A DNA stretch of 64,000 bases. It comes from Carposina sasakii (taxonomy: Eukaryota; Arthropoda; Insecta; Lepidoptera; Carposinidae). Positions 35,360-46,619 of this stretch are shown piece after piece (the first letter of the stretch is position 1; every line of letters starts with the position of its first letter). Under the pieces are notes generated by a model. It made no database searches. It had not been told where the DNA came from and was given only the letters and a program-made list of their open reading frames with translations. Where the stretch lies: assembly GCA_014607495.2 (NCBI GenBank), contig CP053157.1:6572001-6636000 (forward strand). The letters run 5' to 3'. The translations under genes and the position numbers were made by a program.

Positions 35360-36156
35360 ATGTGCTAACTTGTGCTAGGCTAGTCTTCTAAAACTACGTT
35401 CGAATAACGAGAATAAATGTGCAATTTTTTCTAAAAATGAAAAAACAAAATTTAAAAAAAAAATTTTTGTTCGTACATAGTTCCAAAAAATACCACAACT
35501 TGTGCTAGGTTTGTGCTGCAGAACGCCGAAATCCCCACTTCGATAAGTCAATGCGTTGTCGAGAAATTGCAGAAATAAAATTTTGGAACATAAAAGCGTC
35601 AAAATAACGGTCAAAATGCACTCATTTAAAAAAAACAAAATATGTGCTAACTTGTGCTAGGCTAGTCTTCTATATCTACGTTCGAATAACGAGAATAAAT
35701 GTGCAATTTTTTCTAAAAATGAAAAAACAAAATTTAAAAAAAAAAATTTTTGTTCGTACATAGTTCCAAAAAATACCACAACTTGTGCTAGGTTTGTGCT
35801 GCAGAACGCCGAAATCCCCACTTCGATAAGTCAATGCGTTGTCGAGAAATTGCAGAAATAAAATTTTGGAACATAAAAGCGTCAAAATAACGGTCAAAAT
35901 GCACTCATTTCAAAAAAACAAAATATGTGCTAACTTGTGCTAGGCTAGTCTTCTATATCTACGTTCGAATAACGAGAATAAATGTGCAATTTTTTCTAAA
36001 AATGAAAAAACAAAATTAAAAAAAAAAAATTTTTGTTCGTACAAAGTTCCAAAAAATACCACAACTTGTGCTAGGTTTGTGCTGCAGAACGCCGAAATCC
36101 CCACTTCGATAAGTCAATGCGTTGTCGAGAAATTGCAGAAATAAAATTTTGGAACA
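35360..36156 (+). repeat. Inner left arm: ~285-bp direct repeats, 2.8 copies
   Basis: 'tgtgctaacttgtgctaggc' begins units near 35360, 35642 and 35927; the third is cut off after 'aaattttggaaca' at 36156. Each unit splits into two halves of ~142 bp, each headed by a pair of TGTGCT boxes (for example 'cttgtgctaggtttgtgctg' at about 35500). Copies are nearly identical, implying recent amplification or conversion. Confidence 0.85.
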
Positions 36157-36780
36157 ATTTATTCTCGTTATTCGAACGTAGATATAGAAGACTAGCCTAG
36201 CACAAGTTAGCACATATTTTGTTTTTTTGAAATGAGTGCATTTTGACCGTTATTTTGACGCTTTTATGTTCCAAAATTTTATTTCTGCAATTTCTCGACA
36301 ACGCATTGACTTATCGAAGTGGGGATTTCGGCGTTCTGCAGCACAAACCTAGCACAAGTTGTGGTATTTTTTGGAACTTTGTACGAACAAAAATTTAAAA
36401 AAAAAAAAATTGTTTTTTCATTTTTAGAAAAAATTGCACATTTATTCTCGTTATTCGAACGTAGATATAGAAGACTAGCCTAGCACAAGTTAGCACATAT
36501 TTTGTTTTTTTGAAATGAGTACATTTTGACCGTTATTTTGACGCTTTTATGTTCCAAAATTTTATTTCTGCAATTTCTCGACAACGCATTGACTTATCGA
36601 AGTGGGGATTTCGGCGTTCTGCAGCACAAACCTAGCACAAGTTGTGGTATTTTTTGGAACTTTGTACGAACAAAAATTTTTTAAAAAAAATTTTGTTTTT
36701 TCATTTTTAGAAAAAATTGCACATTTATTCTCGTTATTCGAACGTAGTTTTAGAAGACTAGCCTAGCACAAGTTAGCACA
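36157..36780 (-). repeat. Inner right arm: inverted ~285-bp repeats
   Basis: The same units in reverse orientation; 'gactagcctagcacaagtta' recurs near 36190, 36472 and 36758. The first inverted unit holds only ~60 bp, so the junction at 36156/36157 is the exact point where orientation flips. Confidence 0.85.
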
Positions 36781-37251
36781 TTTTTTGTTTTTTCAAATAA
36801 GTGAATTTAAACCGTTAAAATCGCATATTAATTTTTTAATGTTCAATTTTGTTTTTCTCATAAACCGTCTATGATATTGATTTTTCGTTTGCAGCACATT
36901 CTAGCACATTTTAATCAGAATCGAAACAATATTTTTTTTTTTCGATTTTGACAAAATGGCGGTGCTGCGATTTTTTTTCAATCGCGATTTTCTGAAAATC
37001 TATCAGCGGTATCGAAATTTGCTTTACGGCACAGTATAGCACAGCCCTAGCACAAACTTATCCATTTGTTATTTTATCAATTTTACTAAATGGCGGTGCT
37101 AGTGATATTTTTTTTATTTTTCCTGTAACTTTTTAATTTTTTGATATTTTAAAATTTTATTTACGGCACAAGTCAGCACATGCCTAGCACAATCTAGCAC
37201 AACTATTATTTTCTTAAATTTCCAAAATGGCGGTGCTAACTTCACACACAT

Positions 37252-37304
37252 GGACCTATGGCGTCGCAGGTCGAGCCACTACCAACTACACCAATCGGCC
37301 GTCT
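37252..37304 (-). mobile_element. tRNA-derived SINE head (split by the foldback)
   Basis: On the minus strand this starts 'gacggccgattggtgtagtt' (A-box region). Joined in imagination across the foldback to 34890, it forms a ~73-nt tRNA-like head: D-arm/A-box, anticodon-like arm, and B-box on the other side. The foldback therefore inserted between the anticodon and T arms. Confidence 0.75.
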
Positions 37305-38750
37305 TTCATGACCGCTTATAAATATTAACCCTCCTGTATCTAAGATATATTTCACAATAAGTATTTAAAACCTACGTTAGACAATTTGTCAATTTGCAGT
37401 AAATATCAACACACGCCGTATACCAAAATAACGACTAACAAAACACTTTAACTAAGAAACTATTTACTTAAACTGTAAAGTGAATGGATAAAAGAACGTA
37501 CTGATCTTTTATGTGCCTCTTTCACATAATACGTACTTTGGGAATTCAGATTTAACAAGGTACAAAGGTAAAAGAATCCTTTATTACGTTTCGATCTTCT
37601 TAAAAGTATTGAAATGTGCGGTATGGGGTAGGGTAGTAGCCCACAATGGTCTTTGTCGTCATGGCAATAACGGTTAGGAAGAATTCGCGTAGATTACCTT
37701 AATAGAATAGTAGCAAATACACAATAGGACCCTCCTTGCGGTGTATACAAACTTCTCGCTACTTATAGGTAGGCTCAGCCAGTACAATGATTTCAAAAGA
37801 AATTTTCCAGGTGGAAATTTAAAAGCATTTTTGGGGAGAGAAAACTTTTGTAACGTTGAGGTGTATAGTGTTTTTGATGCTTATATTTGCTGCCGTAATA
37901 AGTAAAGAAAAATCCGCCTTTGATACCTATCCAAAATATTTTTATTCGACATAAATAAAGACATTATTTGTTTCAAATAAAAAATATACGGAATAGTGAT
38001 TTCAGCATTTTCAGCATCCATCTTACAGCCCTTATCCCATTATTTATTAAGTCAGCGCAATGTGGTTCTTTAATAATAGGTAATAGGATTTCAGGATATA
38101 GGCGTGTAATAAATAAAATATATCGCAAATATTTTCGATGTTATAAAACAAATCCACGGTAAATCAAAACATATTCGAAAATGTATGAACACACTTCACT
38201 TTCTACTATCCCAAGATTTTGTAGAATTTTCATTGAAATCCCATAGTTTAGCAACTACAAAACCTTTCCATAGTCAATTGCATTTTTGAGCTTCCCAATC
38301 CAAAGCCGGAGTTTCACTGGGGCCCCGCAGATTGGCGTACCTCGCAAATGAACATTGTATGAACTATGTGGGCAACACATCCAATTTCGCAAGTTGTCAA
38401 ATGCACACATCTCCGACAGGGCGAGGCTGGGGTGTAATTTTATACGCGTGTGTTCGGGGGTAATGATCCGTGCTACTGATGGAGTTATAATGCTCGATAC
38501 AGGTAGCCGGGAGATTAGACGAGATTATGTCAAGGGAATACATTACGTAGATAACTATGTTTTCTTAAAATTGAATTAAAGTTCAGAGAGTACACCCGTG
38601 ATGATGCCAAGGGTCTATGTTACGTACCTACATGATTATTTTAAAATTGATTTAAAGTTAATATATAGGTAGGTTGACATGACAAACGAAATAACCAAAC
38701 ATAATACTCAAACATAGTAAAATACATTCGGAAAATACTCGTATGTCTGA
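37305..38750. other. Gene-free stretch
   Basis: No supported gene or repeat; frames at 37968 and 38355 show no recognisable content. Confidence 0.4.
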
Positions 38751-38902
38751 TACGGCGTTTCATCAATAGAATACATCAGCTTCTCCTTCCGTGCATGTCG
38801 TCAAAGAGTCGACTAAGGAACTCGGGCATTCTATTAGTCGATTACCTAGCAACTAGTCACTGATCATTTATATATATCCCCTTTATAATCCTGCAGTTCT
38901 GG
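38751..38902 (-). repeat. Family E fragment abutting MITE D
   Basis: 'tcaatagaatacatcagctt', 'gtgcatgtcgtcaaagagtc' and 'ataatcctgcagttctgg' follow the family E order in reverse orientation. The MITE D copy begins one base later. Confidence 0.6.
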
Positions 38903-38903
38903 A

Positions 38904-39284
38904 CAGGGTGTTTTTTTCGTTGCCACCTTTAACGAAGGGTACGTACTCTATACATCAAATAAAGTAAGTTTATGCCAAAAAAATGCTGGGAAACGATGTA
39001 AATTTTTTTGAAAAAATTTTTTCATTACTTGATCGGGCGAAATTTTTTGTGTCCAGTGTTTATGCTGGTTTTTTCATAGACAGATATTAATTATTTCGCG
39101 TGAAAAAATCTTGCTACACGCGTCAATGTGCATTTATGCAGAAAAACGCAGTCTATTTACTCAACTTTGGACCCTAATATTTTGGAAACCAGACACTTCC
39201 CAGGTTTGCTTCCATGGAGAAAAATTATCGTGATGATGAGGAGATTCCGTAGTTTTCGGGAACGTTGACGACCAAAAATCATCC
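38904..39284 (-). mobile_element. MITE family D, copy 2 (inverted)
   Basis: 'cagggtgtttttttcgttgc' at the left to 'gaccaaaaatcatcc' at the right: the reverse complement of the copies at 21409-21789 and 56519-56906, with the same length class (~381 bp) and conserved interior. Non-coding. Confidence 0.75.
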
Positions 39285-39475
39285 GATCAATGTATGTATA
39301 TTTAATTAAATACGTCGAATAAGTCATTAAAACATTGAATTTAATTGTAAATTGTAAAAAAGTTAAATAAAAATTTTAAATAAAAAATTAGGACATTAAT
39401 AATTATTTTTATTTTCAATTTGCTTTTGCTCCATTGCACTACCTACACATTCTCGCCAGAAATAGTGGTTAACTG

Positions 39476-39556
39476 GTAGAGAATGCTACATAGCATTAAG
39501 TTCGTCCATGTACAAACTGTTTTACGAGTGCAATAAAGAATGTTATTATTATCTCT
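39476..39556 (+). repeat. LINE or SINE 3' end with AATAAA and (TTA)n tail
   Basis: 'gagaatgctacatagcatta' + 'agttcgtcc' followed by 'gagtgcaataaagaatgtta' and 'ttattatc'. This order resembles the 3' ends of lepidopteran non-LTR elements. No coding part remains. Confidence 0.45.
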
Positions 39557-39559
39557 TCC

Positions 39560-40142
39560 TAAAATTCACGGGACTACAGAGTCCCGGTCTTTTAAGAGGC
39601 GTGCATCAGGCCCTAGCCAAGATATAGAGGCCCTTTTAAGAGAACTTTAATATGGTGTGGGATACACATGGCGGATACCATCACCGAACGCACAATATGA
39701 TACACCCTGTGATGGTTCCCGCCATGTGCAAAGACTATTGGAGTGCAGATCTACGTCATGCGATGGAAAACTAAGGTCATAGGCTATGGGGTTGAATGTT
39801 GGGTGGTTGGATAAGGTCTATTTTATATAGGGAGACTATCGGACGCCTGCTATTACAATCTAGTCCCAAAATTGTGAGGTGGCAGGCGGTGACTTGCCGT
39901 CCGTAATTTTTGGCCATGAGGTGGGCTTCCCATAAGTGGCGCATGCCGGGGAGGCAACACCGGCGCGGGCGGCTAAGGGTGCAGAGAGGTGAGACTGCGG
40001 GGCGTGATCGTCAGTTACCCCCGGTGTTGACATTTCGTGTCGAGGGCCAAAGATGGTAAAGTGGCCCTCTGAACTCGGGTCCATGGTGATGCCAATCACC
40101 AACAGCTTCGCCACAAAGCTGCGGGCTTATTATTATTATAAA
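39560..40142. repeat. GC-rich non-coding block ending in (TTA)n, unidentified repeat
   Basis: This is clearly richer in GC than its neighbours and ends 'gcgggcttattattattata', as a retroposon would, immediately before a Helitron. It includes an inverted repeat with an 18/20 match: 'cacatggcggataccatcac' (39667) against 'gtgatggttcccgccatgtg' (39710). The 84-codon minus-strand frame inside has no domain I can name. I read it as a non-LTR relic or composite repeat. Confidence 0.35.
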
Positions 40143-40438
40143 CTAGCGGACGCCCGCGACTCCGTCCGCGTGGACTGCAGAAAAGACAGAAGAATTCAGA
40201 AGGCGCCATCTGTTGCAGACTTATGGAACGTACGATTAATAACAACAACCAACGTTGATGATCAGTTTTTTATTAATTATTAGTTATTAAGACCATTAAT
40301 TTAAATAATAACTATCCTATCATCTAAGTTGGACCAAATTACATATATATGCCAATTTTCATGAATATCAGTTGACTCGTTTTTGAGTTTATTCGGAACA
40401 TACACAGTGACACGGATTTTTTATATATTATATTAAGA
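40143..40438 (-). mobile_element. Helitron, minus strand
   Basis: On the minus strand it starts A|TC at 40438 ('tcttaatataatatataaaa') and ends with the hairpin segment 'cacgcggacggagtcgcggg' + 'cgtccgCTAG' at 40143, followed by T. Non-coding; the interior has 'gtcaactgatattcatgaaa'. It is of the same hairpin family as 5249-6223. Confidence 0.72.
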
Positions 40439-41421
40439 TATACTAAACACACAACATTCGTTATGGGTATACTTCAATAATAGCTCTAATAGAAATCTAC
40501 GGATAATCCTTTTTGAATGTTGGATTAAATTTTAATGAAATCGCATGAATTCACTATGCTTTTCATAGCACCGGGCTGTAAGCAAGCCATGTCAGTCCAC
40601 TACCATATTATCATCACGGGAAATTTCCCTAGAGCAACAGTCAATATCATTACGACATCTGTGTACGTCTGACAGGTGCTTACGTTATGTTCATGTGTCA
40701 TAAACACATACACCGCATTGTTGTTAGTACGTTATTCAACAGACAGACGGTCATTTATATTTAATTAACTGACACGTTGATAAACGAAGGGTTTGATTCT
40801 CTTGATTGTTAGAGTATTAAAAGTGGTTAGTTAATAGAAATAACAATATTTTCCTTGGTGGCCGTGATTTAAGTACTTACTAAAGTTATTTTAATTTATT
40901 AAATTTTAAATAGCCTATCTAAAGGATAAAGTTGATATGCTCTATCTTGATAATATTCTAGAGAAAGACGTTGTCAAGTCCTTCAGTTAGCCTGACTATT
41001 AAAACAATGGGCCCTTAATAGGTTGTACCCTCGGTCATGTAAATAAAACATTTCCGTCTTAATCTTAGCATACTCTTACCTTAAACTTAGACTTTTCCAC
41101 GTAAATGTCATTATACCTCGGATTGAAGTTATTTTAATATGGCATGTTTACCAACTTCATTTGACATTCATTCATTTATGTACGGGTAAAGTTTGCGTGT
41201 GCCAAGCTCAGTGTTGTTGCTTCTAATTATTTTTCGTTCGCTACCTGTCAAGGCAGAATAATATCCCCTTTTCATATACATATAAACATAAACACATGGA
41301 TGTGTTTCCAAAATGGGAAAACCAGAAAAACGGGATCATAACATCCTACAACCACGGAGTTGTGACGTAAAACATCATTTATCGAGCTAATATTACTTTT
41401 AATTACTAATTTGTTTTTATA

Positions 41422-41633
41422 CTAGCGGCCGCTCACGGCTTCGCCCGCGTGAGAGTGCATTACTCCCGTGCGAAGTCGGGGAGGGTCCCTAGTTATAGTT
41501 CCTCGTAAATCACTCTATCTATCGAAAAAAAAACAGCATCAAAATCCGTTCCCTAGTTTGAAAGATCTAAGCATACATAGGGACGGACAGACAGCGGCAA
41601 TCGTCTTTATTTTACTCGTATAATATGTAGTGA
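41422..41633 (-). mobile_element. Helitron-like element, minus strand
   Basis: On the minus strand it begins A|TC ('tcactacatattatacgagt') and ends in a GC-rich segment ('ctcacgcgggcgaagccgtg') and CTAG|T. The interior includes 'aaactagggaacggattttg'. It belongs to a different subfamily from the 'gacgcccgcgac' group. Confidence 0.6.
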
Positions 41634-41976
41634 TTTACTAATTTATTTTTATATTTTAAAACAAATTTTTTAAATGGCCAACGTAGTCACCACATATCAT
41701 TTCAATCCCAATGATATATAAAATATAAAATAATAAAAAATCAATCTGACGCCAAAGAAGCTATTCAAATCCGCAAAATACAGTCGGAACCTGAAAAAAA
41801 CAAATCTCTGCGAAATCCAATACGCCTTAGCTGTATTTCAGTCAGACAAGAATAATGCAAGTATGCAGTCCCATTTCATCGCTGCATATCAATACGGTAG
41901 AATGAAAATTGGAATGTCTGTCCGTACAAAACTATGCTGCACTCGAATCTAAGCTTCACGGATAGAGACGCACGGG

Positions 41977-42233
41977 ATCATCATCATCAGCCTATTGCAA
42001 TCCACTGCTGGACGTAGGCCTCCCCCAGGGCATGCCACAAGGCTGCCATGGGGGGTATTTGCCTATAGTCACCACGCTGGGCAGGCGGGTTGGTGACCGC
42101 AGTGTGATTTTCGGACTATGTTGTCAGTACGGGAGGCGCTGCTGCCCACCTCCCGGAAACCCTTAATCACCTCATACGATACCCACGGGCAGACAGGGGT
42201 GGTACAAACTCTACTCTGCCGGCACCACGCGGC
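41977..42233 (-). repeat. RTE-tailed short retroposon (family A), full-length copy
   Basis: 'atcatcatcatcagcctatt' at the 3' side to 'tgccggcaccacgcggc' at the 5' side. Full-length and well conserved. Confidence 0.8.
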
Positions 42234-42445
42234 TAAACTACCAAAATGTTTCTTTCAGTTTTACTGAATCTTCTCACAATTCTCGTTTCAATCAATGCAA
42301 CTGCAGTTATTTAATCATGTACCTAAAAGTATTTCACATTAAAACTTATCTATGCAATTATTAATAAAGATATCTATGCAAGCAAAACCGAGAGAAAATC
42401 TAGTTTTCCACATGTCGTATGTTATTTCATATTATATTTAGATAT

Positions 42446-42646
42446 CTAACAAGGTTCGTCAGCGAAATAAAGCGTGCGCTCGACGACTTTGCTTTTCATA
42501 TTCTCCTTTGTATAAAGCTTGGAACACATTTCATAATTCGCAACACTATCAATATCATATCCATACGATGTATTTATCATTTTGTGTAGAGTTGACTTTA
42601 AATCTGCTAATATTGGTAACTTTGTAAGTACATTATCATTAAACAA
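42446..42646 (-). other. Unassigned 66-codon frame, protein-like in parts
   Basis: The minus-strand frame opens at a TTG codon (not ATG) two codons after a stop and ends in TAG. Its composition (LPILADLKSTLHKMINTSYG, YTKENMKSKVVERTLYFADE) looks less random than neighbouring frames, but I recognise no family with confidence and see no splice acceptor at its start. It could be a decayed exon or transposon-gene relic. Confidence 0.15.
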
Positions 42647-43560
42647 ATATCACAGATTTGATAATAGGTACCTACATTCCAGAATATATAACCTATTGCC
42701 CGCATCTATTAGTAGATAGATTCCCAAAAATATATATTGTAGGGATTTTATACTGACACAATATTGCACTTGTGAGTTGACCTGGGTCTTGAAATTCTAG
42801 CCAGACGACACGACGATGGGTAAGATCTCCACACTAATGCAGTTCCTATAATAAAGGTGAAGGTTTAATGGGAAACGCTTGGTGCGTACCAGTATAAGAG
42901 GTATTTAACCATAAATGGACGGTATAGATTATACGTTTTACGTACTAAACTAGGTGATGCATTATGTTCCTTAAAAATATGTTTCCAGCTTTATTCGTAC
43001 TTTATTACTTTTCATGACTTGGCACGAAGCTATGAGAAATTTCTAGAGTTTCATTAGTAATTTCCTGCAAAATCAAATATCGACGTTTGCAGAGCTGATA
43101 AAGTCAATGCCAGTCATGTAAAAATACATTTATTATGTGTATTATCCTTATTTATGATTTATCTACAAAACAGTAGGTGCCATGGTTTCTTATAGAAAAG
43201 AAAATCTTGTTTGACAGTTAAAGTGCGCTCCCAGTTTTCATTAAATACAATAATTAAATATGTACATACCTAAGAAAGTGAACCTTATTTTAATAAAAAT
43301 GTTGTTATTATCGTTATTAAAAGGTAAAATCATCCGGGTTTATGTTTCCGCAGGAACAACTTTATTAGTACAATCACAGAGCAGCTGGATCGTGAGTAGA
43401 TAAAATAAGAGAAAGTTCCTGGGTATTAAATGAATATTTTATGTAAATTCATTTCAATTCAATCGTTCGGGAAACAGAATTAATTTGAAGTTATGTGTCC
43501 CTTATAATGACTTCAGTTAATGCATTTTTACAGTTTGATCAATATGAGTTTGGGTATCTT

Positions 43561-43623
43561 CTTCTTCAGCCTATTGCAGTCCACTGCTGGACATAGGCCT
43601 CCCCCAGGGCACGCCACAAGGCA
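43561..43623 (-). repeat. Family A (RTE-tailed) 3'-end fragment
   Basis: 'cagcctattgcagtccactg' followed by 'ctggacataggcctccccca' and 'acgccacaaggca'. Only the last ~60 bp are present. Confidence 0.75.
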
Positions 43624-44421
43624 CAGAGGGGTATACTAAAATGTATGGTTATTTATGATTCTAATGTACATCCCATAAAATAGTTTGGAACTAGGTATGT
43701 TCAATTACTTGAAATTAAGAAAAGGAAATTTTAATTGTCTCTATCAGCAGTACTTTCGTGTTTTGTCACATGTAAATAATTATTACTTACTACCGGCGAT
43801 GAATATTGTATCTGTATGGAAGAAATAAATAAATAATCACATATATTGCGGTCGGCAACCCTATTAGATAATCTTCTTCTAGCGTAGGTAAGCATACTGC
43901 GCTCCGTCCCACACAAGTGTCGACTCAAACGTATGAGTAATCAATCATTCCTACTAGTAAATTGATAAACGAAAATACCTTGCTCGTAACCAAGGCTGCA
44001 AAATGGAACCTGAATTCAATAGTTCACGGCTATCCCAAAGATCACGGCTTATTGCGTTTTCTTAAAACTTTACGACTGCTCAACTTTTGAGCTGGCTTAT
44101 CTGTAGTTTGCTTGAAGCTCACCTTCAATACTAGCTCTAAGCGAATACCGATACTTGCCGATGGAAGTTCTTGTATAAATCTGATTCCGCTGCCGCTTAC
44201 TTGCTGTGCTGGGCTAAGTTTCCCTTCGAGGTGTACCGTGGATGAGCAGTGAGCACTGGTTTCTTTTATTGCCACACACTATTTGATGTTTAACTTGTTG
44301 TTTCTGTCTCTCACGTAACAGTCAACACGTTCCATACAATATATACTTAGGTAATTTTTTTTTACAAACAAGAACCTTTTTTTAAGAATGTTTTTCCATA
44401 TAAAATGTCTGTGTACAATAA

Positions 44422-44450
44422 AGAATAGAATAGAATAGAATAGAATAGAA
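44422..44450 (+). repeat. Pentanucleotide microsatellite (TAGAA)n
   Basis: Five to six units of TAGAA directly follow 'tgtctgtgtacaataaag', so the array may be the expanded tail of a retroposon with an AATAAA signal. Confidence 0.85.
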
Positions 44451-44948
44451 AGAACCACTGCAACCATTTGTGCAAGCGATGCGATAGTTAAGCGAGTAAA
44501 TCGCTGGATTCTATTTGTCTCTTTCAAACAGTGGCTTTGCTATATAATATCCTTGCACATCTCCAGTGGAAAAGCAGCCTTACAGAGTCTTCAACTCCCA
44601 AATCCGGATCCAACTAGTTCAATCGCGACTAAACAAGTTCCAAGTGAAATAAGCAGCCGTCGCACACTTGTTTCCTCGCGCCTCGGGGACACAGGAAAAG
44701 AAAGAAAAATGGAAAACCCCGGTCTGCTCCCGTATGCGGAAGGGGGCAGAGTGTAGCAAATCTCTTGTTCAAAATGAAGTTACCGATCCGCTCAGAAATT
44801 GTGTTTTATATTTTCTACTTGGCATGTGACGGGAAAAAGTTTAAGATAGTTCAGGAAGGAGCAATTTTTTGCAGGATTCTTTCCAAGCTGTGACCGTTAC
44901 TGATATATTACTTTATTACAATATTTTTATCTGTATCTTTCTGGTCCC

Positions 44949-45020
44949 GCTCCGCTAAACGTGACTGTAGAATCACCTTCGTGATCCTGTAGTTATGGCT
45001 ATCCCATTTTGTACCCTACA
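44949..45020 (-). repeat. Family E fragment
   Basis: 'ccgctccgctaaacgtgact' and 'ttcgtgatcctgtagttatg' + 'gctatccca' match, in reverse, the left half of 47777-47940. Confidence 0.55.
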
Positions 45021-46619
45021 GTCTGTACTTAATTTTGTAGCCCATAGCTATGTGTATGTATATTACAGCCAATACTTATCTAACACTCGACTGAACTTTA
45101 TATGCTATAGATATTTCTATTATTACAGTTATAACAAAGTATTTTGTTGCAAACTTGATTAAAAAACTTAGACAAGAAATGATGATGCGTATACTATTCA
45201 AAGAAGCATTACATAAATTGCAAAGTTAACACATTGGGCATATTTATTCATTAGTCTGCAGTCTAGACGCGTGTGATTATGAAATACACACCCACGATCT
45301 TTAGCGTTAGAAATATTATTATATACACTTTGGCAACACCACTGCATTATAGAATAAGCGAGAATATTCATCATATCATACATTTTACATTCATCTATGG
45401 TGTAACCATAAATAAAAACAATCTAACAGGTCTATGCGTTTTCTAGACTAACATACGTACCTATTCTAGAATTTCTTTGTATTCAATCAAACATAAGGTT
45501 GGTGATCAAATTAGAATGGTTGTGGACTATTTGTAACTACCTATATACACGAGAGATTTGATTGAATACTATAAACTAAGAGTATAAACATAGATTAGTC
45601 ACATTAGTCGGGCACTAGCGTCTGATATGACCTTTGAGATCGCCTAGTCATAAGTAAAAACTTGATTGCTTGGCAAAATTCGGTGCAGTTAAAAACTTGT
45701 AGGTATCTATTAAAAATAACGAATCAGAGACTTTTGGAGACACGTGTTATTATTGAAATACCTACCTTTATGAGCATATGTCAAGTTTATTTAAGATAGT
45801 TACAAGCAAGATACGGTAATGAGGTATCCAAATAACATAAGGCAGAGTCAATCTCGATATTTCCGATTCCACATATAATCCGTATTTTATGTAAACCTTG
45901 TATAACTATGTAAATGCTGATGACTCGTCAGCCTACAAGCGTTGAATTAAGCATTAGAAAGTAAAGATCTTACGAAGAACACGTTATAGAAAACATCGAA
46001 TTGGCCTGAGGCAGATAAGTTGTCAGAAATGCAGTCCCAAGTGGTGTGGGTGCCAATGAGAATGAAAGTGAATATCTTAATAAACAATCTATTGTGTTCG
46101 TAATAACTATGTATGTGTAGGTAACACCTGCTGGAAAATATGCAATGCTAACCATAGTGGGGGTATCTATTACAGAGTTGGCATTGAAAATTTTGTAATG
46201 TAATAAGGCTCAGGTTGTTAATCATTGCTTGTCACGACTTGTAAAAATCTCTGTCTAAGTTTAAAATGTAATTGCTGTTATCTTATGACATTTTGTAATA
46301 TTTTAATTGACGTTAAAGGATAAACATAAGAAAACTAGGTAGAGATTAATATCATGATTCTTTTCTCAATGACAAAACAAATTTTATTCAAATAAATCTC
46401 GAAAATATTTTAATAACGGATCCTTCTACATGGGAGCTTTTAAAGTTCACCTAATAAACATAGGACACTATGAACCCAGTATAATAAACAAGTTATCATG
46501 TCACTGACCCGGAGTTATTTCGAAATGACCATACAAATTCCTGCTTATTCGAACAGGTAGGTAAATACGAGGTTTAGACATCAACGCCTAATACTCCATA
46601 CCGCTCGTTTAAATTGTAT

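Larger units (their letters stand above)
34891..37251. mobile_element. Foldback transposon with ~1.09-kb internally repetitive inverted arms, 9-bp TSD
   Basis: The left tip reads atgtgtgtgaagttagcacc and the right tip is its exact reverse complement. 'ggacctatg' stands on both sides (34882-34890 and 37252-37260), a 9-bp target duplication. Left arm 34891-35983 and right arm 36157-37251 are near-identical inverted copies; about 173 bp in the middle is unpaired. The arms are built from ~135-145-bp modules and ~285-bp direct repeats rich in TGTGCT. There is no coding capacity: the 65-87-codon frames seen three times simply follow the 285-bp repeat. The 9-bp duplication and modular long arms resemble Foldback/Mutator-type elements. 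The superfamily is an inference, since no transposase is present. Confidence 0.9.
42234..46619. other. Largely gene-free stretch
   Basis: Contains a family A fragment (43561-43623), a pentanucleotide array (44422-44450), a family E fragment (44949-45020) and one unassigned frame (42446-42646). Nothing else is supported. Confidence 0.4.

Noticed and set aside
35375..36213. Three similar 65-87-codon minus-strand frames with shared peptide sequence
   Set aside because: They follow the 285-bp direct repeat of the foldback arm and have no start, splice or domain support; identical peptide only reflects identical DNA.
42446..42646. AlkB-like dioxygenase fragment
   Set aside because: A faint resemblance in the first 30 residues came to mind, but the iron-binding motif is absent and the rest does not fit; I do not name it.
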